Below are positions 12,030 through 22,857 of a DNA stretch of 64,000 nucleotides, in pieces. The DNA lies in NCBI GenBank assembly GCA_047967505.1, contig CM106539.1. One strand, 5' to 3'. Both the position numbers and the translations under genes were made by a program. Each line of letters opens with the position of its first letter. Position 1 is the stretch's first letter. This DNA is from Dipteris shenzhenensis (Eukaryota; Polypodiophyta; Polypodiopsida; Gleicheniales). The notes beneath the pieces were generated by a model. It was not told the origin of the DNA, made no database searches, and saw only the letters and a list, made by a program, of their open reading frames with translations.

Positions 12030-12930
12030 CTTCACATGGGAAAAGAGAGGAAAAGAGAGGAAGGAAAGAGGAAACGAGAGGAGAAAAAAGAAAGGAGAAT
12101 ATAAGAGAGAAAAGAGAGGAGGGATAGAGAGAAAAAAAGAGAAGGAAAGAGATGAGAAAAGAGACAAAAAGAGAAAGAAAGAGAGGAGATAAGAGAGGAA
12201 AATTACCACGAAAAGAGAAGGAAAGAGAGGATAAAAGAGAGAAAAATAGAGAGAAAGAAAGAGAGGAGAAAAGAGAAGAAAATAGAGGAAAAGAGAGGAG
12301 AAAAAAAGAGAGAAAAAGAGAGGAGATAAGAGAGTAAAATTACCACAAAAAGAGAAGGAAAGAGAGGATAAAAGAGAGAAAGAAAAAGAGAGACAAGGTG
12401 AAGGAAAGAGGGGATAAAAGAGAGGAAAATAGAGAGAAGGAAAGAGAGGAGAAAAGAGAGGAAAATAGAGGAAAAGAGAGGAGAAAAAAAGAGAGAAAAA
12501 GAGAGGAAAAAGAGGAGAAAAGAGAGGAGGGAAAGAGAGAAAAAGAGAAGGAAACTAGAGATGAGAAAAGAGACGAAAAGAGAAGGAAAGAGAGGAGATA
12601 AGCAAGAAAAAGAGAGGAGAAAAAAGAAAGGAGATAAGAGAGAAAAGGAGAGGAGAAAACAGGAGAAAAGAGAGGAGAAAGGAGAGAAAAAGAGAACACA
12701 ATCCCTTATTTTCTCATGAATGCAATCCCTTTCTTCAATCATGCTTTCCCTTTCCATCATTCATGCAATCCCTTTCTTCATTCATGCAGTCACTTATTTC
12801 CATCATTCAATATGCAATCCTTTTCTTGGAAGTGGAAGTGGAAGGGGAAGGGGGAGGGAAAAGAGAAGGAAAAGGAAGGCAAAAGGGAAAAGAGAAGGAA
12901 AAGGAAGGGAAAAGGAAAGAACAGCTAAGA
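12030..12930. repeat. Polypurine (GAGAGGAAA)n tract in copy 0
   Basis: About 670 bp of nearly pure A/G on the + strand (12030-12705), then a second purine stretch at about 12830-12930. It lies upstream of the TnpA-like gene. Copy V has a shorter pyrimidine tract at the same relative place (about 61490-61750 on +, so the same element orientation). Long open frames on both strands are composition artefacts. Such tracts can form triplex DNA and expand by slippage. Confidence 0.9.
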
Positions 12931-13437
12931 CTGTCAGAGCGCATCTATAGGCATGGTTGTCTGTTTTCCCAAAAGATAGATGCATCTATAGATGCACTAT
13001 TAGACGCATCTATAGACGCGCTCCGACAGACGCCTTTTTCTAAGAAGTTGAAAGGGACATGCACCTGACCACCCTAGTACAAAAAACATCCGTTCGATTG
13101 GCATATGACAAAGGATGAATCCAAAGAGAGCAACTTCCAAAGAAGAACAATCGTCAAGAGACTTACCTTGGATAGAGGTATGGAAACTTCTTATCCTTCT
13201 TCAAAGGCTTGGGGATGATTGTGTAAGCCTGGAGATGAGTGTGGGTGCTTGGAGATAAGTGTGGATGCTCAAAGCTGTTTGTTAATAAGAAAGCAAGCCA
13301 CACAACGTTAAAAGTATGTGAAGAAAAGCAAGCACGCTAAAAGTAGGTTTGAAAATCAGCGCATCTAGTAGGTTCTAAAAGCGCGTCTATCTACATGTCT
13401 ATTTGCGCATCTAGAAGCGCGTCTATCAAGCGATTTT

Positions 13438-13494
13438 GAAGTAGATAGTTTGGCAAGGGTTGATCTCATTGAGGATGCAGAGATTGAATCGTAG
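13438..13494 (+). pseudogene. Last codons of tnp2-type transposase in copy 0
   Basis: EVDSLARVDLIEDAEIES followed by TAG matches the C-terminus of the transposase in copies I-V (EVDSLARVDLIEDEIEP), with small differences. All upstream exons are missing, which defines the internal deletion of copy 0. The 3' flank then follows the other copies until copy I interrupts it at 13616. Confidence 0.85.
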
Positions 13495-14058
13495 CCCCCA
13501 TCATTGATATTGGCAAAACTATTTTACATATTGTCTCATTCTCCTCACCTCCTTAATTTTTGTATATGTGAGTTTGCCAAAAAGCATTGATATTTCTGTT
13601 AAAATTATGTGCTTTCACAACAACACAAAGCAACTATAGACGCACTTGGTAGACGCGCAAAATAGCGGGCGCGTCTATAGGCGTTGCTTTAGTAGAGAAA
13701 TTACGGGCGCATCTATAGGCGCGGCTAAACGCTCGTCTATTTGCGCGTAAATCACCGCATCTATTTGCGTGTTTGACCTGAGAAAATACGGGCCCTTCTA
13801 ACATCCCGTTTATTAGCGTGTCTATTTGCACGTGTATTTGCGCGTTTACACTGAGAATCAGACGTGCATTTAGACACGTAAATAGACGCGCTCCAGAGAA
13901 TACAGAAAGTGAGATTTTGGTGTACATCATTGCTTTCCAAACATTGCCCATGATTACCAAAGCACATAATTTTTTGCAAGCCCACATATACAAGAATTAA
14001 GTGAAATGAGGAGAATGAGACAATATGTAAAATAGTTTTGCCAATATCAATTGTGGGG

Positions 14059-17000
14059 CTACGGTTCAATCTCATCCTCAATGAGATCAACCCTTGCCAA
14101 ACTATCTACTTCAAAATCCAAACAAGTGTTTAGATCTACAAAGACATTCAACCCACTACTACTTGTGCCACTCATGTGCTCATCGAAATCAACATCTCCA
14201 ATGGTAGGCTGATCCTCACGGGTAATGCCGGCCTCAATATCTATATCTCCTATCTCATGATCATCCTCCTCTCTTGTATCACGGTCATCATCACGTCCAT
14301 GGCCATGATCATCCTCCATACGCTCCATATTAGTAAATGTACTATACATCACTTTGGAACGTGGCATAATAGGTATGACATGCCACCATCTATTATTATC
14401 CACCATTGGTTGATAGACAACCTAATTCAAACACAAATACAATCATGTTACTTTTCTTGCATCAAATATTTAAAAGCGAGTATTTTTATGTGTGTGCACA
14501 GTACCTGTTCACATTGTTGCGGTAGTACTAGTGTGTCCTTCCTACTTTGCCAAAACTTTGTGGAGTCAATAGTTACAAAGCCACTTGCATGGTGTTTGAT
14601 TGTTGCATTAGGGCCTCATTCCACCACGTCCTTAAACCACTTTACATCCAAAACATACACAAAGAAGCGTCGAAAGTCAAGCATAATGATATCTTGGATT
14701 ATGCCACAATAATCATCCATGGCTCCATTGGCTCCCTCAAAGCTAGCAATGACGCTGCAATCTTGTGTGTTTCTCTTATCATCAATCCGTTGTGTTCGAA
14801 AATGCTTGCCCTCACACCATATAGCATTGAACATAGTGCACTACACCAAGAAAAAATCAATTAAATAAGCAATCTAAATTATAAAAAGCTCCTAACTTAT
14901 GCATAACATTCTATATACCGACCTTGCTCATGCATCCCCTAGCATACTCCCATTCTTCCATTGTGATATGCATCCCCTCGTCTTTCTCTACTTTCTGCAT
15001 TTCATCAAGTAGCCAATCCACATGAATATCCTTTGGAAGTGCTCTTAGATGCTGAGGGTATGGCACACGAGATCCGTGGTGTGTACGAAAGAGGGCCCTT
15101 TCTTCTTGTCTTCTTGCCTTTGCATCCTCGTATCTTGTCACCCATCTTTTCATCACATCACTATTAAGCACGCCAAAGAGGTTGATACTATTATGCAACT
15201 CCGTGTCTATTACTTTGTTGCGTCCTTTTCCTTGAGGCACAATAGAGGTCATCCTTAGGTCTTCATCATCTCTCCATAGTCATGGGAGAGAGCTATCCAC
15301 ATCAACAAGAAACTCAGAAATATATACAAGTGACTCTTGTACCAACCAACCCTCGGCCATGCTACCTTCGGGTCTTGCATTTTGTCTCACGAAGCCCTTC
15401 AAGGTCTTCATGAAGCGCTCGAGGAAGAACAACCATCGTGCATGTATAGTACCGCATATAGCAATCTCATCCACCAAATGTACTATGAGATGTAGTTGGC
15501 TTGTGAGAATAGAATGTGGAAATGTCTCCTCCACTAAACAAACCGCCTCCACTAACATAACTCGAGCATTCTCAAGCGTGGTGGGATCTGTTTCCTTTGA
15601 GCTCACATACCTCACAAGCTCGCCCATCTTGTAAATACATGCTTTCACGTCCTTTGATGCACTGCGTGAAATGCTAGTAGGTAGTATGAACTGAACCCGC
15701 GAGGAGGTGGTTGATTAGTTGCTTATAGCTATTCACTCACAAATTTGAAAGGAAAAAGATATTATGCATATAAAATACTTACTTGGAGCATCTTGTGCCA
15801 ATCATGAGATTTCAAGCCATATAATTGCTCTACACCTCTTTTCTTGCTCTTTGTAAAGGCTCCCTTCAAACACCTCATGCATCCAGTGGGAGTACGAATT
15901 GTAGTAATAGCGAGCTTCACCGTCGCCATCTCTAGCTTTGATAACATCCACGGTGCACGAGGTAAAAAAACACGCCCATTTGGTCTCTCTTGAGGCCAAG
16001 CTTCACGCATCCTCCCTGTGGTACGTAGATCCTCCCTTATGCCTGCCGAATCTCGTGTCCCATTCAAATGCTCCCAAATGGTAGATGCCACATTCTTGAA
16101 GATATGCATGGGATCGAGCAGGTGATTGATCTTGAGGTGGGACCAATATGGTAAACGATAAAAGATGGAGTATCTAAACAAAATAAAGTGTTAGCGTGCA
16201 ATCTTTACTTTCAACCAATATAGCCAATCTTTACTTCCAGCCAATAGTTACAAACCCTTACCGGCTCATGCCAAGTGGTGGAGGAGTCGTGGAACCGTCC
16301 CAAATTCTCATCCAATCTCCCGCGGTGAGTGATTGTGGGAGGACTTCATTCCAAGGGGCAACATATCTAGGATGATCAGGTGGGAGAAATCGATGGTGAT
16401 TCTCATAGATGACCTTATTCAATGCGTCTGCCCGTGAGGCAACTAGCGAAGGACCACAAACAGGACATGCATGGTAACCCGATGTAGTGAGACCTGAACA
16501 ATAGATGCAATTAAGAGTGGAAGGCGGGTTTAGGGTGCCACGTCCTTTGCCTATTCATAATTAAAAAATGCAATGCTTACCTGAACACTCGCCATAGCCT
16601 GGGAAGTCATGCATCGTCCACATCAAGACTGCTTTGCAGTTGAAGTCTCGTGATGAGGGAGGCCTGCTCACATCATGCACCTCGATACCTCTCCAAAGTA
16701 TCTCTAGCTCATCAATCAAAGGCTCCAAATAAACATCAGGGTTTTTGACTTTATGTTTCCCTGGAATTAGAAGGGACAGCATGACATGTCCTTTCTTAAT
16801 AGCCATAGAGGGTGGAAGATTGTAATTCACCAATACCACTGGCCATACACTGTAAGACGTGCTTTTGAGACCAAATGGGTTCACACCGTCCATACCCAAT
16901 CCAAGTCTCAAGCTCCTAGGTTCTTCCTTGAAGCTTGGCCATGTGTCTTCAATATGCTTCCACGCAGGAGAGTCCGCGGGAGTTCTCCACTTGCCATCGG

Positions 17001-18039
17001 TTGATCGATGGGAGGAATGCCATGACATGAGCTCTGCAATAGATTTGCACTTGAACATATGTTGGATGCGAGGGATTATGGGAAAATGTCGCAATACCTT
17101 ATGAGGCACGTCCAAGGTTTTGAGATCTGCTCTATATCTTGCCTCTCCACAAGTAGGACACTCTCTTGCATCCTTATGTAGTCCACGAAACAAAACGCAA
17201 TCGTTGACACATGCATGGATGCGCTTGTAATCTAATCCTCCAAGAGAGGTCACATGTTGCCTTGCCATATCTCTTGAGGTCGATAGTTTATTCTCCCTTG
17301 GAAGCATTTTACACAATAGCCTGCACGTGAAGACCATAAATGAGGAAAAGCATTCGAGTAATTGACCCACGCGCATAATTCACCATGTTTGCAAAATCGA
17401 CTTTAAAGCTTACTTGAGTAATGCATTCAAACTTGCATTGCTCCATCCATAGATGGTTTACAAGTTTAGTAACTCAAGGGAGGCACGTAGAACAGAGAAT
17501 GTGCACCCCTCAAACAGTGGAGTCGATGCTGCGGTAAAAAGATCATCCTGCTCCATGCTATTATCCCTCCTTTGATGGACATATAAATCCCGCACCATAT
17601 CATCAAACACCTCCTCCTCCACGGCTTCATGAGGTAATGGCGGAGGGCTACTATCACCATCACTCCATGCATCCGTAACGGTCCCTCCTGAAGATCCCAC
17701 CTCATATCGCCGACGCTTCGCCTCCTCACGACGGGCATAGGGTAACATGTGCAGGTGTGACACTGCATCCTGTATCAAATTAAAACGGGATCATAACTCA
17801 AACATATGAACTTCGATAGGTATCTCAATCAACCTTAACTTACAAACCCTTACCCTATTTACGGTCACATCCCATTCTCCATACTTTGAGATATGATTGA
17901 GCGTAATCCTGCGTGCACGATACATGTTTCCTCGACATCGATCACACAGACATTTGATTTTTTGCTCCAACTACATTTCGCGATGGTGGATACGGAGGGA
18001 TTCATCCTCACTGGAGCTACTTGTTGAAGATGGAGACAT
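14059..18039 (-). pseudogene. tnp2-type transposase of copy I, two nonsense mutations
   Basis: Eight exons with the same boundaries as copy II, starting at the ATG at 18039 and ending with TAG at 14059-14061. Most exons are open: the Transposase_21-like core at about 17340-16580, exon 5 at about 16170-15780, and exons 6 to 8. Two premature stops are visible against the other copies: TGG to TAG in exon 1 (17971-17973, after HHREM) and CGA to TGA in exon 6 (15280-15282, after VDSSLP). Unlike copy II it keeps the D-V-Y-L-E-P-L block. It is therefore a recently dead gene, not an old relic. Confidence 0.9.
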
Positions 18040-19043
18040 CCTACAAACAAACAACCCACCAAATTTGCTCTTCTTCAAATGCTTAATTTAAACTCTGTGT
18101 TGCGTCTATCGTCGCGTCTATAGTCGCGTCTAACATCGCGTCTATCGCCGCGTCTATAGTCATGTCTATCCGTCTACTCTGTGTATTTAAACGCGCCTAT
18201 AGACGCGCTAATAGACGCGACTATAGACGCATCTACTCTGTGTATTCAGACGCGACTATAGACGCGCTAATAGACGCGACTATAGACGTGGCTTTTAAAC
18301 CTGCTTTTCGGCGTGCCGCTCGCTTTGCTTTTCTTTTCATTACTTAAACTTCGCGAGCGGCTTCCTTCCTTCTTTATTAGCAGTTCCATAGATTTGAAGC
18401 TTAAGAGAGAGCCTCCCATACACAGTTCCAAGCTTTCACTCAAGAGAAAGAGACCGTACCTACACTTGCTTCCAAGCCTAAAGGAGAGGAGGAGTACGAA
18501 CAAGGAGAAGAAACAAGTTTGGAAAAGAAAGATCCTTCCATACCTTTTTCCAAGTAAGTCCTTTTGAAGTTGTTCTTGCTTGCTCTTTCCAGTTTTGTAC
18601 TTTCTCGCATCCATGAAACGCAGGATCTAGGTATGAGCGACACGTTCTTTTGTCGGGCGCAACGTCCTTTTTGACTTTTTAGTATTCTCGCCTGTCGGAG
18701 CACGTCTATAGGCGCGTCTCAGGGCGCGTCTAAAAGCGAATCTACAGGCGCGTCTATCCGTGCGTCTGGCTTGTTGCAGACACACACAGACGCGTCTGTA
18801 GACGCTCACACAGACGTGCTGTTAAACGGACTTTTAAACGCACTGTTAGACGCGCTTTTAGACGCACTGTTAGACGGACTGTTAGACGTGCTTTTAAACG
18901 AATTGTTAAACGCTCTGTTAGACGCGTCTATAGACGCGCAAATTAGATGGGTCTATAGACGCGCTCTGACAGAGCCTCTTTTTTCTTCCCCTTTCTTCTC
19001 AGCTCCCAAAGTAATAGATTTGTTTCCTTTTTTCCAGTTCAAC
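18040..19043. promoter_or_regulatory. Divergent control region of copy I with two motif blocks
   Basis: This region separates the two divergent start codons. Dense GCGTCTAT/ATAGACGC repeats lie at about 18097-18300 and 18690-18970, flanking a core of about 390 bp that is conserved in the other copies and contains the word aaagcgagcggc or its complement. The core must hold both promoters and 5' UTRs. No TATA box was chosen with confidence. Confidence 0.65.
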
Positions 19044-20517
19044 ATGTGGGGAGGAAGTGCTTCTAGCTCACCTGATCCACGGGAATCAATTTGGAAGGAC
19101 TTATATAATCTTTTAGGGCACCCTCCTAGTCCTGCGGAGTTATACGGGTATATGACGGGTACCCTTAACACTCCCCAGGAGTTGGCACTACAGACTCTGA
19201 GCCACCCCACACCGCCTGAGATCACCCCAGTGGAGTTCGCACAGCCGTCTTATGCCCCTTCTTATGCCCCTTCCCCCGTACCGTCTTATGCCCCTTCCCC
19301 CCTGCCGTCTTATGTCCCTTCTGCCATCCCATCTTATGCCCCTTCCCCCATGCCGTCAGGAGGTCCTTTTGTCTCGGCGAGCTGTCGACGTACTCCCCAA
19401 CCGTCGAGACTCGGTTCTCTAGCTACGAGTGGTCAGCGTAGTCCCGTGCAGTCCCCAGCTACGAGTGGCTAGCGTACGAGCTCGACACGACAGGGTAGCA
19501 GGCGTAGTAGCAGGGAGAGCGGTGGCGGATGCATGGCACAGTGCTTTGGGCCATGTGGCGGTGAGGAGGAGGATGATTCAGATGATTTAGATGTGCCTCT
19601 GGGTGATGGTACGATTTATTATGACATCACTCAGACAGGAGGCATCTTGATGCATGCGCGGGGGAAGGACATCATGGCCTTCATGCGCTCTATAATTGCT
19701 AACAATTACAGAGATTAATTTATCCACTATAAAGACCACCCAAAGAGGTTGGTTGATGAGACCCTCGCTACTGTTCGCTCTAGGTATCCTAACCCCCCCC
19801 AATCGCCAGTTCACAGATAAATGGGGGAAGTCAAAGATTGTTACGATACTTAGCAATAAAAGATCTTCCCTTAAGAGGTAGGCACTAGCGGAGCTTGCCA
19901 AGCTTGAGGCAGGTCAACCTCCAAGGGGCCCGCCCCACACCGCTCACAAGCGTGAGTGGAAGAAGGCAATGAAGTCGGTGAGGGAGGAGCCCAGTCTGCA
20001 GCACGTGGAGGCACGGAGGATCCAGATGGAGGAATTCATATGGAAGCGCGCATTTTGGAGCAGGGGGTGTTGAATCATGGGAGGCCCAATTTGTAAGTAT
20101 CGATCTCAAATTATATTGCTTATGTATTTTATTAGGAGGTTGGTTGTTTCTTTGTACTAATCCCTCCACAAAGTGTATCGCGGTCATGCAGCTTGAGATC
20201 GTGGGCAGATACCCTACTCCAGTGGAGACAGCCTACCACCACCACCATCGCAGAGGAGATACATGGAGGCACTTCTATGATGACGGGTTGATTACTGAGG
20301 AGCAGTATACCCGAGCTACTGGACAGGCCCCCCAGGTATTTGAAAGTAATTAAATAATGCCAAAATTATAAGTAAAAATTTGATTTTTCATACATTGATA
20401 TATGTTGTCCCTTATTTACAGGCCCATGCACAAGACGACGAGGAAGACGAGGAAGGAGGTGCAGAAGGGAGCGCAGAAGGGAGCGCAGAAGGGGGCGTGG
20501 AAGGCAGCGAGGATTAG
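19044..20517 (+). pseudogene. TnpA-like gene of copy I, broken
   Basis: It begins MWGGSASSSPDPRESIWKDL, followed by a Pro/Ser/Tyr repeat region (PSYAPSPVPSYAPSP) and then the conserved part with GTIYYDITQTGG. Defects are visible: CAG to TAG at 19470-19472, a TAA at 19716-19718 in place of a Cys codon, and one extra C in the C run near 19796 that shifts the frame. The intron donor gtaagtatcg (about 20093) and the last acidic exon ending TAG at 20515-20517 are kept. Likely role in an intact copy: DNA-binding accessory protein for the terminal repeats (PF03004-type family assignment is from memory and moderate). Confidence 0.85.
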
Positions 20518-20549
20518 TCGTAGAAGTAGTGCTACTATTCTTTTTTGTA

Positions 20550-20672
20550 CTTAAAGCCACTGGCTTGGCTTCGTGCCTCTTGTATATAGACTCTTATTTT
20601 TTGTACTTGAAGCCACATGACATGGCTTAGCTTCCTTATTTTTTGTACTTGAAGCCACATGACGTGGCTTAG
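20550..20672. repeat. Hairpin-bearing repeats in the 3' flank of the copy I TnpA-like gene
   Basis: Three repeats of an aagtacaaaaaa-type unit carry short stem-loops such as AAGCCACATGACATGGCTT (20610-20628) and AAGCCACATGACGTGGCTT (20652-20670), with a weaker one near 20553. The same units follow this gene in every copy (about 22690-22835, 36700-36825, 44145-44225, 63230-63315, 10850-10935) in two or three repeats. Confidence 0.75.
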
Positions 20673-21406
20673 CTTCGTGCTATATGTATATACAAGCACT
20701 TTTTGAGCTTTCAATTTTATTGCGTTTTGGAGTTGTAATATTTTATTTGGAATTGTAATTGAAATGCGGTTGGCTGTAAGAATTGAATTACAGAATGTGG
20801 ATATGGGATTCTTGTAACTATATAGCATACACAACATACACAGTATTCTGTAAAATTTAATTAAAAAAAAGGCGCGTCTATCAGTGCGTTTAAAAACGCA
20901 TTTATATTCGCGTCTGTCTGTATTCTTGCGTCTATACGCGCGTCTATAAAAGCGTTTATAAGCACGTCTATTTATGCGTCTTTATGCGCGTCTATACGCG
21001 TGTAAGTATGATATATAGACGCGCAATTAGACGCGGGTATCCAGACGTGCAAATAGACGCGCCCGTAAGTTTTTTATTTAGTTCATGAAACGCGTCTATG
21101 CGCGCGTCTATGGGTGCTTTGTCTTGTTGTGTTTGGTAATCATGGGCAATGTTAGGAAAGAAATGATGTACATTTATCAGTCTGCACCAACATTTCACTT
21201 TCTATATTCTCTGTTTTGCGTATAAATCTGCATCTAAGTCACAGTGCAGATGCGCTAATAGATGCACTAATAGACGCGCAAATAGACGTGCTATTAGACG
21301 CGCTATTAGACATGCCCGTATTTTTGCTATTCTAGCAGCGCCTATAAACGCACCTGCTATTTTGCGTGTCTATCAAGTGCATTTATAGTTGCTTTGTGTT
21401 GTCGTG

Positions 21407-21640
21407 TAATGTACATGGTACCAGTATGCTAACAATATGTGCTAAGGGATATGGTTCCACGTATGCTAACAAATAGATAGTGCTAATTATAGCACCAGAT
21501 GCTTTAATGGTAGGTGCAGTAATAGCAAACTTGCTAACAACACACTTTCACTAACTGACATGCTAATAGATATTTTGACAGATATGTAGAATATAGATAT
21601 GCTAACACACAAGTGAGGTAATATCACATATGTGCTCAAA
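21407..21640. repeat. ATATGCTAAT-like micro-repeat array (right half)
   Basis: Continuation of the array ending at 10272 (gtatgctaacaatatgtgctaa and similar words), beginning with the TAA target duplication of copy 0. Confidence 0.8.
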
Positions 21641-22029
21641 ACATAGGTATGTTGAATTTGAGGTCTATTAGCAAACTTGAGACATTCAACCTTACACCAT
21701 GCTTCTTACCAAATCGATTCTTGACAACAGTTGTTGTTGCAGATTGCATACCAACCGAATGTTTTTTGGTATCATTTTCCACAAATATCCCAACCATGGT
21801 CTTCACAACATCATCAATTATGTAGGTGCAGTCAGAAGCCCTGCATGATGAGCCCATGGAGCAAGTTGTGGACTCGAGGGACAAGGATTGATTTTACCAT
21901 TACTTCATAAGTGCACTAGCTATTGTTTCTCTTCATTTAGTATGTTTGGAACGTAGGATATATATCATGTAAATCTTGTAAATGTAGTCCATGATGAAAA
22001 TAGGCAAGGAGTGTATGGAGGAGAAATAC
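21641..22029. other. Non-genic or unrecognised sequence
   Basis: An 82-codon open frame exists on the minus strand (21884-21636) but it has no recognisable motif and no partner exons. I do not call a gene. Confidence 0.4.
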
Positions 22030-22032
22030 ACA

Positions 22033-22261
22033 TAGGTTTATGAAAATGGTACAAAACCTCTCTTCAACTTGATCAAAGAAAGCAAGGAATTTATGACCTT
22101 CTACGGTGTAAGCTCTTCAAACCATGTACACACATTTATTTGCAAATGCTCAAATTGAACAACTAGGCTTATGAAAATGGTACACAATCTCTCTTCAACT
22201 TGCTCAAAGAAAGCAAGGGATTTATGACCTTCTACGGTGTAAGCTCTTCAAACTACACACA
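22033..22261. repeat. 131-bp tandem duplication, target of copy II
   Basis: ttatgaaaatggtacacaa.. ..ctcttcaaac occurs twice with a 131-bp period (atgaaaatgg at 22040 and 22171). The second unit is interrupted by copy II at 22262 and resumes at 29300 (acatttattttcaaatgctc). The first unit shows the uninterrupted sequence. Confidence 0.9.
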
Positions 22262-22500
22262 CACAACAAGACAAAGCACCCATAGACGCGCGCACAGACG
22301 CGTTTCATGAACTAAATAAAAAACTTACGGGCACGTCTATTTGCGCGTCAGGAGACCCGCGTCTATTAGCGCGTCTATATATCAGACTTACGCGCGTATA
22401 TATGCGCTTATACACGCTTATATAGACGCGCAAATACATGCATTTATAAACGCACGTATAAATGCATATCGAACAGACAGACGCGTATATAAACGCGCCT
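22262..22500. repeat. Left terminal inverted repeat and subterminal motif block, copy II
   Basis: After the terminal repeat come many copies, in both orientations, of the GCGTCTAT/ATAGACGC word family (agacgcgc, gcgcgtctat, cgcgtatata). In En/Spm-type elements such subterminal repeats are the binding sites of the TnpA protein; here that role is inferred from position and density. Confidence 0.8.
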
Positions 22501-22689
22501 TTTTTTTTTTTTTTAATTTTACAGAATACTGTGTATGTTGTGTATGCTATATAGTTACAAGAATCCCATATCCACATTCTGTAATTCAATTCTTACAGCC
22601 AAGCTCATTTTAATTACAATTCCAAATAAAATATTACAACTCCAAAATGCAATAAAATTGAAAGCTCAAAAAGTGCTTGTATATACATA

Positions 22690-22835
22690 TAGCACGAAGC
22701 TAAGCCACGTCATGTGGCTCCAAGTACAAAAAATAAGGAAGCTAAGCCATGTCATTTGGCTTCAAGTACAAAAAATAAGAGGAGTCTATATACAAGAGGC
22801 ACGAAGCCAAGCCAATGGCTTTAAGTACAAAAAAG
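22690..22835. repeat. Hairpin-bearing repeats downstream of copy II TnpA-like gene
   Basis: Direct repeats containing aagccacgtcatgtggct, agccatgtcatttggcttc and aagccaatggcttt, each followed by aagtacaaaaaa. They lie just beyond the TnpA-like stop codon, in the presumed 3' UTR. Confidence 0.75.
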
Positions 22836-22857
22836 AATAGTAGCACTACTTCTACGA

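Larger units (their letters stand above)
13616..21131 (-). mobile_element. CACTA-like element copy I, nested in copy 0
   Basis: It starts CACAACAACACAAAGCAAC at 13616 and ends with the inverted CACAACAAGACAAAGCACC end at 21131. TTT flanks both sides (13613-13615 and 21132-21134). Removing the element and one TTT restores attatgtgctttggtaatca, exactly as in the right arms of copies II and III. Length 7516 bp. Order on +: tnp2-type gene (-), divergent control region, TnpA-like gene (+). Both genes carry stop codons. Confidence 0.95.
10273..21406 (+). mobile_element. CACTA-like element copy 0 (deleted derivative, host of copy I)
   Basis: The left end reads CACAACAAGACAAAGCA at 10273 and the right end is the inverted form (TTGCTTTGTGTTGTCGTG) ending at 21406. 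TAA flanks both sides (10270-10272 and 21407-21409), the three-base duplication typical of the CACTA superfamily. The element keeps its ends, subterminal GCGTCTAT-type repeats, remnants of a TnpA-like gene and the last codons of a tnp2-type gene. The transposase core is deleted. Copy I sits at 13616-21131 inside its right arm. It cannot encode a transposase and would move only in trans. Confidence 0.92.

Noticed and set aside
12024-12760. Ser/Phe/Leu-rich and Lys/Glu/Arg-rich open frames up to 185 codons
   Set aside because: They lie in a polypurine tract, which lacks stop codons by composition alone.
14176-14712. 178-codon plus-strand open frame opposite the transposase
   Set aside because: It is the complement of transposase exons 7-8; equivalents in other copies are broken at different points.
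18771-19043. N-terminal extension of the copy I TnpA-like gene upstream of MWGGS
   Set aside because: The upstream in-frame part is motif-block sequence (LLDALLDALLDGL repeats). The other copies support the MW(G/P)GS start.
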